Positions 1 through 8,438 of a stretch of DNA of 64,000 nucleotides are shown in pieces. Within the stretch, counting starts at the first letter, position 1, and every line of letters starts with the position of its first letter. A program made the position numbers and the translations under genes. Source of the DNA: Armatimonas sp043757465 (GTDB lineage: Bacteria; Armatimonadota; Armatimonadia; Armatimonadales; Armatimonadaceae). The stretch spans positions 27,262-91,261 of the forward strand of contig NZ_JAYVPL010000166.1 in the NCBI RefSeq assembly GCF_043757465.1, written 5' to 3'. A model generated the notes under the pieces. The model had not been told where the DNA came from. It searched no databases and worked only from the letters and a program-made list of their open reading frames with translations.

Positions 1-723
1 CAGACCCACGATATTCACTGCGTCACGCGCTGGAGCAAGCTGGGCGTGACGTTTACCGGGATTCTGCTAGCCGACTTGCTTGCCCTCTGCGGCGGCCCAC
101 TTCCCGATGCAAAGTTCGTCTCGTTTGTCGCCCGCTCAGATCGGGAACATAGCACATCGCTGGTACTGACCGAGGCGCTAGAATTGGGTTGTTTGATCGC
201 GTTCACCGCCGATGGAGCACCACTGGAAGAGGTTCATGGTGGGCCCGTGCGCGTGATCACACCAAAGCGCTACTTCTATAAGTCGGTCAAGTGGCTGGAG
301 CGCATCGAGCTACTCACAGAAGATCGCCTCGGCTACTGGGAAGACGAGATCGGCTACCATAACCATGCCGATCCCTGGCGCGAGGAGCGCTACATCGCCG
401 CAAACACCAACCCCAAAACTCTGGAGCGAGCGCTTGCGACACGCGACTTTTCGGGGTTGGATCTGCGCGGTGTGGAGCTTCAGGGGCGCGACCTCACGGG
501 CCTCAAAGCCGTGGATGCCAAGCTCCGCGATGCGCACTTCGAGGGCGCAAACCTCACCGATGCGGACTTTACCCGCGCGAATCTTTCCAACGCCCATCTG
601 GAAAATGCAAACTGCTCCCGCGTGAAGTTCACCAACAGCGACCTTGAAGGAGCGGCCTTCGAGAACGCCATCCTCACCGACGCTGATCTCACGGGCGCGT
701 CGCTCTTCGGCACGACTTTCTAA
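1..723 (+). CDS. Sulfite-oxidase-family molybdopterin oxidoreductase fused to pentapeptide repeats (5' end cut off)
   Basis: The reading frame is open from base 1, so the true start lies left of the window; 240 codons remain. Residues 4-14 read HDIHCVTRWSK, the hallmark of the sulfite oxidase/YedY-like molybdenum cofactor fold, and Cys7 (bases 19-21) is the expected Mo ligand. GGPVRVITPKRY and VKWL near residues 80-100 and GYHNHADPWREERY near 118-131 also fit this family. From about residue 150 to the end the protein is an A(D/N)LxX pentapeptide-repeat solenoid (for example ANLTDADFTRANLSNAHLE). Family members are normally electron-transferring oxidoreductases; the substrate cannot be told. 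A GTG at 46 is an internal codon, not the start, because the Cys motif lies before it. The 3' end overlaps the convergent esterase gene by 35 bases. Confidence 0.85.
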   Translation, partial: QTHDIHCVTRWSKLGVTFTGILLADLLALCGGPLPDAKFVSFVARSDREHSTSLVLTEALELGCLIAFTADGAPLEEVHGGPVRVITPKRYFYKSVKWLERIELLTEDRLGYWEDEIGYHNHADPWREERYIAANTNPKTLERALATRDFSGLDLRGVELQGRDLTGLKAVDAKLRDAHFEGANLTDADFTRANLSNAHLENANCSRVKFTNSDLEGAAFENAILTDADLTGASLFGTTF

Positions 724-1690
724 CAAGCGCCGCCCCTCCGACCGCTAGTAGCGCCATAGTTCCCGGCTCAGGGACACTTCCTGAGGGGCCAGAATTAGGC
801 ACGTGCCCACCAGAGGAGGGTAGCTGCTGCGCGAAGAGCCAGTCCATAAAACCAGGCTCCTGATAGACACGCCCCTCTTCCGCCACGATGTAGTGCCCAC
901 CATCGGCATACTCCGTGTAGCGGATATTGCCACCCTCTGCCTGTATCGCAGTGACTATGGATTGAGCCACATCCGGATAGATAGCCGTATCCTGGCCCCC
1001 ATGAAACACCCATAGAGGGATTTTGGCTAGGTTGGTAGCCTGGGTTGGGTCTCCCATTCCTGCCACGGGTGCCCCGGCCGCAAAGACCCCTGGGTTGCGC
1101 GCCAGAAGATCCCAGGTACCATCGCCGCCCATGGACCAGCCTGTGGCGTAGAGGCGCGAGGGATCAATGGAGAACTCACTCAAGAGCGAGGGAATCAGAT
1201 TTGTCACCGCCTGGAGGCTGGTGGAGACAGGATAGTCGGCGGTGCTGTACGAAGTCCAAGACCAGCCCGGATGGGGCGTCTCATCAGGATAGGTCTCAAA
1301 GTTATTGACCCAGAACTCTCCACGAGGGTCGCCACCTACTACTTCCCAGGGGCACTGGGGCACCAGAAAGAAGCTCGGATGGGCCGCCTGAACCTCAGAG
1401 GAGTAAAACGTCTGGGCAAACTGTCCAATGTCTAGCGGCAGACGGTTATCCGTCCCACGCTCACCGCTCCCGTGGAGATAGAGCACTAGGGGGTATTTTT
1501 CGTTAGGGTCGTAGTTCTCCGGCACAAAAAGTCGGTATGGCAGGCTCAGCCCTGAGACATCGGCGAAGGCTCGTTCTTGAAGCGCACTCTGCGGATCCTG
1601 CGCGTGAGCGCTCGCAGTGAGAAGAAGCCCCCCAGCCATAAGTATAGTCTTCCACCGAGAAGAAAAAAGATAAAGTCTCATGATGCCCAC
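689..1690 (-). CDS. Secreted alpha/beta-hydrolase (esterase/peptidase-like) with PEP-CTERM anchor
   Basis: A 333-residue protein. Residues 1-30 form a signal peptide ending AHA. The alpha/beta-hydrolase core shows YLHGSGERG (oxyanion region, about 71-79), nucleophile Ser186 in GWSMGGDG, Asp234 in HGGQDTAI and His266 in DGGHYIV, which is a complete triad of the type found in phospholipase/carboxylesterase and PHB-depolymerase-like enzymes. Residues 307-333 (VPEPG, a hydrophobic stretch, then RKSCRRATRP) form a PEP-CTERM sorting signal, so the protein is probably exported and processed by an exosortase. The substrate is unknown. ATG at 1690 was used; ATG at 1681 (MRLYLF) is equally possible. 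It reads in the same direction as the helicase gene 164 bases upstream. Confidence 0.85.
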   Translation of the reverse strand: MGIMRLYLFSSRWKTILMAGGLLLTASAHAQDPQSALQERAFADVSGLSLPYRLFVPENYDPNEKYPLVLYLHGSGERGTDNRLPLDIGQFAQTFYSSEVQAAHPSFFLVPQCPWEVVGGDPRGEFWVNNFETYPDETPHPGWSWTSYSTADYPVSTSLQAVTNLIPSLLSEFSIDPSRLYATGWSMGGDGTWDLLARNPGVFAAGAPVAGMGDPTQATNLAKIPLWVFHGGQDTAIYPDVAQSIVTAIQAEGGNIRYTEYADGGHYIVAEEGRVYQEPGFMDWLFAQQLPSSGGHVPNSGPSGSVPEPGTMALLAVGGAALVRKSCRRATRP

Positions 1691-1782
1691 TCGCTTGTTT
1701 TAGGAGATTAGTCTAGGAGACCTTAACAGATTAAAGTCAATCCCCAGAGCAAGCCCCTGCAAGAATGGTGCCAATGTTTAAG

Positions 1783-1810
1783 GACTATAGTTTGAAAACA
1801 ACTATAAGTC
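1783..1810. promoter_or_regulatory. Imperfect inverted repeat upstream of the PEP-CTERM esterase gene
   Basis: GACTATAGTT (1783-1792) faces AACTATAAGTC (1800-1810) across a short AT-rich centre, with one bulged base; a third AACTAT half-site follows at about 1811-1816. It sits about 100 bases before the esterase start. It could be an operator or a weak terminator for the helicase gene, but has no clear T-run on either strand. Confidence 0.25.
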
Positions 1811-1854
1811 AACTATCGAGACACCCAGATCAACATCTGGCGGCTGTAGCGTGC

Positions 1855-4002
1855 CTACTCCTCATACTCTTCGTCGGCGAGGGCTTGGGAGTCGTCGTCG
1901 TCTTTGTGTTGCGAGCGCAGGGCATCGTCCACTAAGGGCGCGAGCGTGGGCATCTCAATGAGAAAGGGCGAGGGGCCGAGGGCCTTGGCGTTGTGGTACT
2001 GCGGCCAAGACAGAGCGAACTGATCTTTGGCACGGGTGATGGCGACATAAGCAATGCGCCGCTCCTCTTCGAGGCTATCTAGGAGCAGCTCGCCGTCTAC
2101 GTAGCGCAGACTGCGGTGGTGTGGGAGCAGGTTCATGGCAAAACCAACCACGAAGACGCAGCGCCACTCCAGGCCCTTGGACTTATGCACCGTCATGAGA
2201 TTCACCGCATCCTGGCCCTTACCCGCATCTTTGGCCTTGCGGATCTGCCCGCCCACAAAGGTCAGCATTCCCTCGGGCGCAAAGAAGCGCTTGCTGGCCG
2301 TCAGAAGCTCATCGAGGTTGTCTAAACGGCTGGAGCCCTCGCCTTCGTCCTCGCTGTCACCATCCTCGTTCACGATATAGTCGTCGTAGCCGGAGAGCCG
2401 GGCGGTCATGAGGCGTGTCTGGGCCGTCTCACCGGACTCGTGGATCTCTTTAATCTGCTTGCGAAAGTCTAAAATCGCCACTTCTTGTTGGGTGGTGAAG
2501 ACACCTTTTTTGAGCATCTCATAGAAAGAGCACTTCTGTTTCTCCGCCAGCTCCTCCACTTTCTTGATGAAGCCCAGCCCCAGTGAGCGGGTGGGCCGTC
2601 CGAACTTCGTGCTGGCGATATTGAGGATACGCTTACACGCCTCGGTACCCGCCTCAGAGTTTGGGTCCACGGAGAGCTGAAGATACGCAAGCAAGTCCTT
2701 CACTTCCTTGCGATTGTAAAAGCTCGTGCCCCCCGTGATCTGATACGGGATCCCCGCATTGATCAGCCCGTCCTCAAAGCAGCGCGAGTAGGCATTAGTG
2801 CGGTAGAGCAGGGCAAAGTCCCGGAACGCCATCGTGCCATCACTACTCATCTGCTCCCGCAGACGCTCCACCACCCAGAGCGCCTCGGCCTCGGCATCTA
2901 GGTGCTGCGAGAGCCAGGGCTCTTGTGCCGAGAGCTGAGTGGGCTCCATCAGCAGACGGTAACGATCATCGAGATCCGCATGGGCAATGAGCTCGTTGGC
3001 GACCGTGACAATCGTGCCCTGCGAGCGGTAGTTGGCGGGCAAGCGGATGATCTGGCCGTTGGGGTAGCTGGTCTGAAATCCCATCACGGTGCGCTTGGGA
3101 TCGCAGCCACGGAAGCCGTAGATACTCTGCCCCACATCGCCCACAATAAAGAGATTCCCGTGTTTTTTTGACAGAAGCCGTGCCAGTTGCCACTGTACCT
3201 CGCTGGTGTCCTGCGTTTCGTCCACAAGGAGAAAGTCAAACTTGCTCTGGTACTCGTCGCGGGCTTTGGCATCATCGCGGATGAGATAAAACGCTTCGAG
3301 CAGCAGATCATCGAAGTCCAGACGCTTGGCAGGAACTTTCGAGAGCACGTCCAGCTCTTTCTCTTTTGCCTTCTCGTAGCAACGCCAAAACTTCGCGACG
3401 TTCTGAATCAGCGGCAGCTCCCAGTCCGGGTAGAGCTGAGCGAGGGCGGTCTCGGCCAGCTCGCAGCTATGGCCGCAGTTCTTGGAGGCCGAGATCGCCA
3501 GCAAGGCAAGCTTCGGATCGAGCTTCATATTCTGCCCAAAGGGTGGCTGGGGCAGCGACTTGTAGTTGCTGGTCTTTCCCAGAATCGCACGGCAGACACG
3601 CTTCTGCCAGTACTCGTCGGCCAGATCGAAGCGGCCCTCTTTGCCGAAGCGCTCCGCCCACTCTTTCTTTAAAATCCGCAGGCAATGGGAGTGAAAGGTT
3701 CCGATCCACAGCCCCACAATTGCCTCTTCCCCAAGAAGCTTAGCCAAGCGCTCGCCCATGTCGTCGGCGGCGCGGCGGGTAAATGTCGTGACCAGAATAC
3801 GCTCCGGTGGCACCCCTTCCGCGATGAGGCGTGCAATGCGCCGAATGAGCACCGTGGTCTTGCCTGAACCGGCCCCTGCCAGCACCAGGGCCGCCCCGTG
3901 GGTATGAGCAAACGCCTCGTACTGCTGCTCGTTCAGCCCGGCGGCGAGATCGGCAACATCAATGGATTTAGGCGTGGGAGAAGACTGGGGAGAGTCGGAC
4001 AT
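1855..4002 (-). CDS. UvrD/PcrA-like superfamily 1 DNA helicase
   Basis: A 715-residue ATP-dependent 3'-5' DNA helicase of the UvrD/Rep/PcrA family, with roles in repair and replication restart. Visible SF1 motifs in order: Walker A LAGAGSGKTT (residues 41-50), motif Ia TFTRRAADDM, Walker B LLVDETQDTS, motif III GQSIYGFRG, motif IV LPANYRS, motif V NLMTVHKSKGLEW and motif VI ERRIAYVAITRAKDQ. Length matches the family (about 700-750). The C-terminus is acidic (HKDDDDSQALADEEYEE). The start ATG lies 107 bases after the end of the cheA-like gene and the gap holds nothing recognisable. PcrA, UvrD and Rep cannot be separated by eye, so no symbol is given. Confidence 0.93.
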   Translation of the reverse strand: MSDSPQSSPTPKSIDVADLAAGLNEQQYEAFAHTHGAALVLAGAGSGKTTVLIRRIARLIAEGVPPERILVTTFTRRAADDMGERLAKLLGEEAIVGLWIGTFHSHCLRILKKEWAERFGKEGRFDLADEYWQKRVCRAILGKTSNYKSLPQPPFGQNMKLDPKLALLAISASKNCGHSCELAETALAQLYPDWELPLIQNVAKFWRCYEKAKEKELDVLSKVPAKRLDFDDLLLEAFYLIRDDAKARDEYQSKFDFLLVDETQDTSEVQWQLARLLSKKHGNLFIVGDVGQSIYGFRGCDPKRTVMGFQTSYPNGQIIRLPANYRSQGTIVTVANELIAHADLDDRYRLLMEPTQLSAQEPWLSQHLDAEAEALWVVERLREQMSSDGTMAFRDFALLYRTNAYSRCFEDGLINAGIPYQITGGTSFYNRKEVKDLLAYLQLSVDPNSEAGTEACKRILNIASTKFGRPTRSLGLGFIKKVEELAEKQKCSFYEMLKKGVFTTQQEVAILDFRKQIKEIHESGETAQTRLMTARLSGYDDYIVNEDGDSEDEGEGSSRLDNLDELLTASKRFFAPEGMLTFVGGQIRKAKDAGKGQDAVNLMTVHKSKGLEWRCVFVVGFAMNLLPHHRSLRYVDGELLLDSLEEERRIAYVAITRAKDQFALSWPQYHNAKALGPSPFLIEMPTLAPLVDDALRSQHKDDDDSQALADEEYEE

Positions 4003-4109
4003 GGGCCTTCATCCTATCGCCAACCCCACCCGTTTGCCAGCAAGTTTGCCTGAGAGATGCCGCCATGATCGCTGTGAGCTTGGCCTTCATCCACTCACGT
4101 GGGGTCACA

Positions 4110-6011
4110 TTAGTAGCGACCAGCGACACACTTTTGAGTTGGCAGCCTGCACCCAGAACGGTCAGGAACAATCACTAGAGTAAGAGGAATCTTGATCTTG
4201 ATGGTCGTCCCTTCCTTTATTTGGCTCTGGATATCAATCGTGCCCCCAATCTTCTCAATATTGGTCTTGACAATATCCATCCCCACACCACGCCCCGAGA
4301 CATTGGTCACTGTCGCTGCCGTGGAGAATCCGGGTAAGAGGATAAGCTGGAGTAGCTCCCACTCGCTCATCTGGGCGGCATGCTCCGACGTAATAAAGCC
4401 GCGCTCAATCGCCTTTGCCTTGATGCGGCCTGAGTCAATTCCGCCGCCATCGTCGGTGATCTCGATATTGACCTGACCATCTTCGTGGTAAGCGCGCAGC
4501 AACAGTAGCCCCTCGGCGGACTTACCCAAAGCGACACGCACTTCAGGGTACTCGATCCCGTGGTCTATCGCGTTACGGACTAAGTGTGTGAGCGGGTCTT
4601 TGACCGCTTCAATGAAGGTCTTGTCCAGATCGGTCTCGCGGCCTTCCATCTCCAGGCGAACTTGCTTGCCGCAGGTATGAGCCAGATCCCGCACGATACG
4701 CGGAAACTTATTCCAGACATTGCCAATAGGCTGCATCCGGGTCCTCATCACGCCTTCTTGCAGCTCGGAGGTGATCAGATTGAGCCGCTGTGCAGTGGCC
4801 GCAAGCGCCGTGTCGAGAGAGCTACCCTGCCCCTGAAGCAACTGGACAATCTGGTTACGGGTGAGCACCAGTTCCCCGACCAAGTGCATCAGGCTATCGA
4901 GCAGACCAACATCCACACGGATACTCGCCTCACCTACGGCCCCCTGTGCTCCAACCGACGCACTGTCAATACTATGCAGCGCGCGCTCGACAATGTCACT
5001 GGTGACAAGCCCCCTGGTGATCAGGATCTCTCCCAGGCGGCGCTGATCGCCCGATTCCTGCTCCCGGAGTACCCGGGTCAGATCCCCTATCTGGATGTAG
5101 CCCTGACTGATGAGCACATCTCCCAGGCGACCATGAATCGGGACATATTCCGCCTGAGCAGCCACCACGATTCTGGAACCGCTCTGGGGCTCCCGCGAGA
5201 CTGCCTCCCTAGCCACTAGCGCACGAGTAGCTTCACTGTCTTGAAGACGCGTGAGGGTCTGAATGAGCGACATGCAGTCCACAGTGCCCTCGGAATGCGT
5301 GATTTCGATACTGCCCAATATCTGGCGGATGGCATCCACCATGGCCAGTAGTGCATCGGTGATCGCGGGGCTAAGGCGGAGATCCCCGGTGCGCAGGAGG
5401 CTCAGCAAGCTCTCCCCCGCATGGCTCAGCGACTCCAGGCGCGAGAAGCCCAGAAACCCACAGGTTCCCTTGATCGTGTGAATGGTGCGGAAGATACTAG
5501 AGATCGTCTCATGATCCTGCGGGTCTTTCTCCAGCGCGAGCAAGTCCAAGTCCAGAAGATCTAGGTTCTCGTAGCTCTCCACAAGAAACTCCTGAACAAT
5601 CCCCTCCTCATCTATCAGCAAGCTTCTCGAAAGCTCGTCGTCATTCACAGGGCGCAGGCGCGCCAGTATCTGCTGGAGTTCCCCTTCAATACGATCCAGA
5701 GGATCAAGGCTAGCGTACTTACCGGAACGGAAGTAGCGCTCCAGGACTCCCACCGCATCTCGGGTCGTCTGGATGCCTGACACAGAGTCGCCGATATTGC
5801 CCAGGTAGAGCTCTTGCAGTATCTCCAAACAGAGGATAAGCAGTGCACTTGGGCGAATTAGCTCCTCCGGTAAGCCCGTCAGAACCGCCTCAAGCTCGGC
5901 CCCGATCCTCGCCAGCTCGTCGGTGTTCTCCACTTTTAGAGTTGCCAAGCGCATCCCTAAACTACGGAGCGTTTTCGGGGTTTCTTCGTCTATCGTCCAC
6001 ATATAGCGCAA
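4110..6011 (-). CDS. cheA: CheA-type histidine kinase lacking the P5 (CheW-like) domain
   Basis: A 633-residue chemotaxis-type kinase that would phosphorylate the adjacent CheY. About 140 N-terminal residues of unknown type come first. The P1/Hpt domain follows (about 140-240) with phosphoacceptor His178 in FRTIHTIKGTCGF. At about 295-345 are two repeats (RLGDVLISQGY..., RLGEILITRGLV...) resembling the N-terminal domain of GspE/MshE ATPases. P3 dimerisation helices follow (LMHLVGELVLTRNQIVQ), then the P4 ATPase with N box LVRNAIDHGIEYPE, G1 EITDDGGGID and G2 VSGRGVGMDIVK. The protein stops about 20 residues after P4 (IPLTLVIVP, then an unrelated tail), so P5, which docks CheW and receptors, is absent. 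Its start overlaps the cheX end by 22 bases. ATG at 6002 is an alternative start. Confidence 0.88.
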   Translation of the reverse strand: MRYMWTIDEETPKTLRSLGMRLATLKVENTDELARIGAELEAVLTGLPEELIRPSALLILCLEILQELYLGNIGDSVSGIQTTRDAVGVLERYFRSGKYASLDPLDRIEGELQQILARLRPVNDDELSRSLLIDEEGIVQEFLVESYENLDLLDLDLLALEKDPQDHETISSIFRTIHTIKGTCGFLGFSRLESLSHAGESLLSLLRTGDLRLSPAITDALLAMVDAIRQILGSIEITHSEGTVDCMSLIQTLTRLQDSEATRALVAREAVSREPQSGSRIVVAAQAEYVPIHGRLGDVLISQGYIQIGDLTRVLREQESGDQRRLGEILITRGLVTSDIVERALHSIDSASVGAQGAVGEASIRVDVGLLDSLMHLVGELVLTRNQIVQLLQGQGSSLDTALAATAQRLNLITSELQEGVMRTRMQPIGNVWNKFPRIVRDLAHTCGKQVRLEMEGRETDLDKTFIEAVKDPLTHLVRNAIDHGIEYPEVRVALGKSAEGLLLLRAYHEDGQVNIEITDDGGGIDSGRIKAKAIERGFITSEHAAQMSEWELLQLILLPGFSTAATVTNVSGRGVGMDIVKTNIEKIGGTIDIQSQIKEGTTIKIKIPLTLVIVPDRSGCRLPTQKCVAGRY

Positions 6012-6553
6012 ATCTCCTGGGTAGGCTGCATCAGCGCTGTCCGCCCGGCAATCACATCTACCCAGAACACACTACCGGTCAGCTCAAAGATGCTACACCA
6101 AGAGACCATGTTGTGAGGCAGTATTCTCTCGACATCATGGCCTCGGAAAACAGTGGGCAACGACATTGCAACCGCCAGCTCCTGATCCTCCATCCGGGCA
6201 ACAATATTGCCCGCAATGATATTGGCCACCTCACCGATTGCATCGCCCATATCCGCACTGTCGTAGTCAATCTCGAAGCCCGCCATCGCGAGCGCCAGCT
6301 CAACGGCAGACTCACGGGAGCAACACATCGTAATGGAGTAGCTCCGATCCCCGACAAACGAGATAGTCCCACAGATACCATCATAGATCCGTACCGCCTC
6401 TTCGACGTGCAGGCACTTGGGCTCTGTCCCCACGAACATCGCCACCGTCTGGGACACAGCCGCTTGCACGATATCAACCAGTAAGGGCTCGATGCGGGGC
6501 AGTAAGGGCTTGAGGTGGGAAGCGGGTGGGGTGGTGCTCTGAAAATTGGTCAT
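5990..6553 (-). CDS. CheX/CheC-like chemotaxis phosphatase-family protein
   Basis: A 187-residue protein starting at ATG 6553 (MTNFQSTTPP); a longer open frame upstream only shadows the response-regulator gene. The core VRIYDGICGTISFVGDRSYSITM followed by DAIGEVANIIAGNIVARM fits the CheX/CheC/FliY family, where helices of the type (D/E)xxxExxNxxxGN remove the phosphate from CheY-P. Position between cheY and cheA supports this. The start lies 4 bases before the cheY stop, and the 3' end overlaps cheA by 22 bases, so the three genes look translationally coupled. A second conserved helix cannot be verified by eye, so activity is inferred. Confidence 0.75.
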   Translation of the reverse strand: MTNFQSTTPPASHLKPLLPRIEPLLVDIVQAAVSQTVAMFVGTEPKCLHVEEAVRIYDGICGTISFVGDRSYSITMCCSRESAVELALAMAGFEIDYDSADMGDAIGEVANIIAGNIVARMEDQELAVAMSLPTVFRGHDVERILPHNMVSWCSIFELTGSVFWVDVIAGRTALMQPTQEICAICGR

Positions 6554-6557
6554 GGAA

Positions 6558-7010
6558 CTATCCCCCCCTAAGCTTGCTGAAAAAGCCACTACTCTTCGCC
6601 CCTGCCGCTTGCGGTACATGCCGTGTACGAATTCTCTCCATGAGGGGCTCCACTTGCCGAAGCAGATCGACATGGGTGAAGGGCTTGGTGATGTAGGCGT
6701 CTGCGCCCGCGTGATCCAGCGCCTCCTGGACTTTCCCCACAACGCGCTCACTGGTCACCATGATGATAGGAATATGATAGGTCTTCTCTCGGGCGCGTAC
6801 TTTTGTGACAAACTCAATGCCCGTCATCCGGGGCATGTTCCAGTCCACAAAAGCGATATCCACACTCTGAAACACCACAGTCTCCAGGGCATCTTCGCCA
6901 TCATCGGACTCAAAAAACTGGAACTCCGCAATGCCGGATTTTGCGAGAGCCTGCATAACGACGCTACGCATCACACGTGAGTCATCCACAACCAATGTAT
7001 TCAGTTTCAT
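6558..7010 (-). CDS. cheY: CheY-like response regulator
   Basis: A 150-residue single receiver-domain protein. Start ATG 7010 (MKLNTLVVDDSRVMR) is preceded by an AGGA-containing site about 8 bases upstream; the longer open frame to 7073 has no family similarity. The acidic pocket DD is at residues 8-9, the phosphoacceptor Asp is in VDIAFVDWNMPRMTG, the conserved Ser/Thr in IIMVTSE and the Lys in AYITKPF, so the receiver is complete. A basic tail (KSSGFFSKLRGG) follows. It is the first gene of the cheY-cheX-cheA group and probable phosphate acceptor of that CheA. Confidence 0.92.
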   Translation of the reverse strand: MKLNTLVVDDSRVMRSVVMQALAKSGIAEFQFFESDDGEDALETVVFQSVDIAFVDWNMPRMTGIEFVTKVRAREKTYHIPIIMVTSERVVGKVQEALDHAGADAYITKPFTHVDLLRQVEPLMERIRTRHVPQAAGAKSSGFFSKLRGG

Positions 7011-7148
7011 CCTGCCATCCTGGTAAAAATATAGATACGCTACTCTTGATTCGGCAGGCAAGGCTGCTCCCACAAGAGAATTCTTTTTCCATGGGCCTGC
7101 TGTTATAATGCTTCCAGAGACGGTATCCCCCGCTCTGTGGAATATCCC

Positions 7149-8369
7149 ATGTCAAAATTGCGTTTTTTTTCAGTCTGTCTCCTAAGTTTTTTAGGACTCG
7201 CACTCGTCCTTAGGCTCACCAAGCCGACACCATCCCCGCCGCTCCGCCACAAATTTATCGCGCCTCAGACCTGGCATCTGACAGGGTGGCGCAAGATTGC
7301 CGGTAAGCAAGTCGCTTGGGAGATCTGGGGTCAGAGCCAGCCCCTGTTTTGCTACGAGCGCATTGGAGAGAGCCTGCGGCTCGTCCAAGACGAAAAAGAG
7401 AGCTTATTGACGCCACCCCTTCCCGGCTACGCGCAGATACTCGTGAAAAACTTGCCCGCTCTGCCCAACAACCGCCTCCTTCTGCTCCAGCACTGGGGCG
7501 AGGGCGAAGACGATCCGGCGACAGGGCTTCCCCTGCACTACCGGATTTCCACCACGGAAAAGACGGAAGGTAAAAAGACGCAAGGCGAGGCGGAGCTAAC
7601 CGCCCACTACAACCTTCCGATCCCCAAGGAAATCCAGGCTCTCCCTCGTTTTTCCGGATACTCCCTCGATCTCGCGAAGCCACTACAGACCGTTCCCCCT
7701 CAGGAGAATTTCGCTTCAGGCCATGGGTTCATGGTTCAGGGGCAGGTGCTCTCCCAAGATACTGAAGGCAACCTCCGGATCCGCATTGCACTCCAACCCG
7801 GTCAGCCTGGTGCTCCCAAGAACCTCCCCTTTATGCTTCGTAAAAACGAGTATGCAATCCCCCTCGCCTTGCGCCCCATACCTCTCCCTTTGCTTGGCCC
7901 CGACAGCACACGTCTGGTGCGGCCCGACGGAGGAGTGGGTAGGGGCGGAGGCGGTATGGGAGGGGCACCACCTCTCGCAATGAGGCGCGTCCGTGATGAG
8001 CACGGGGCAATCTATATCAAGTACCTGCCCCTTACACCAGAGGATTCGGCAACGGAGTACCTCCTCCTTCGGGAGACACCCCTGCCCCAAAACGCGCCCC
8101 CTCCCAAAACCCTAAGAGTGGTTCTCTCGGTTGATCTGCGCTGGGTCACGGAGCTCACGGGGTACTTTCGCCCCTTTGTTTTTCACAAAAGCAATGAGCA
8201 GCTCCTCCTTACCCTACCGCGCTCCCTACCAACACAGCCTGTCTCTCCTGAGGAGCATACGCTCTTTGCCAAGGCGCGTCAACAGTACCGTGAGAACCTA
8301 GAAATGGAGAAAATGGAAAAATCGCCGGGAATCGAAAGCAGTCAGCTCAGCCGGAAGGCACGCGCCTAA
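7149..8369 (+). CDS. Membrane-anchored protein of unknown function
   Basis: A 406-residue protein not assigned to any family. The N-terminus (MSKLRFFSVCLLSFLGLALVL) is a single membrane anchor or uncleaved signal, so most of the chain should lie outside the cytoplasm. The remainder is Pro/Leu-rich with beta-type patterning, a glycine-rich linker (VGRGGGGMGG) near residue 270 and a charged C-terminal tail rich in Glu/Lys. ATG 7149 was preferred to the in-frame GTG at 7137 because the hydrophobic segment follows it directly; no strong ribosome site is visible for either. It is divergent from cheY, and the 138-base gap may hold both promoters. Confidence 0.65.
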   Translation: MSKLRFFSVCLLSFLGLALVLRLTKPTPSPPLRHKFIAPQTWHLTGWRKIAGKQVAWEIWGQSQPLFCYERIGESLRLVQDEKESLLTPPLPGYAQILVKNLPALPNNRLLLLQHWGEGEDDPATGLPLHYRISTTEKTEGKKTQGEAELTAHYNLPIPKEIQALPRFSGYSLDLAKPLQTVPPQENFASGHGFMVQGQVLSQDTEGNLRIRIALQPGQPGAPKNLPFMLRKNEYAIPLALRPIPLPLLGPDSTRLVRPDGGVGRGGGGMGGAPPLAMRRVRDEHGAIYIKYLPLTPEDSATEYLLLRETPLPQNAPPPKTLRVVLSVDLRWVTELTGYFRPFVFHKSNEQLLLTLPRSLPTQPVSPEEHTLFAKARQQYRENLEMEKMEKSPGIESSQLSRKARA

Positions 8370-8438
8370 GCCGAGCACGCTACGCTTCCGTCTCCAGGAA
8401 CGCATTAAGCGGCGGCGGCACAAGACCCTGATGGCGTG

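Noticed and set aside
3968..4171. Reverse frame after cheA as a possible frameshifted P5 domain
   Set aside because: Its translation (FLTVLGAGCQLKSVSLVAT...) has no CheW-like pattern, so the P5 domain is missing rather than shifted.
4584..5219. Forward frame of 211 codons within cheA
   Set aside because: The opposite strand encodes clear CheA P3/P4 and repeat motifs at every point; the forward frame has no domain.
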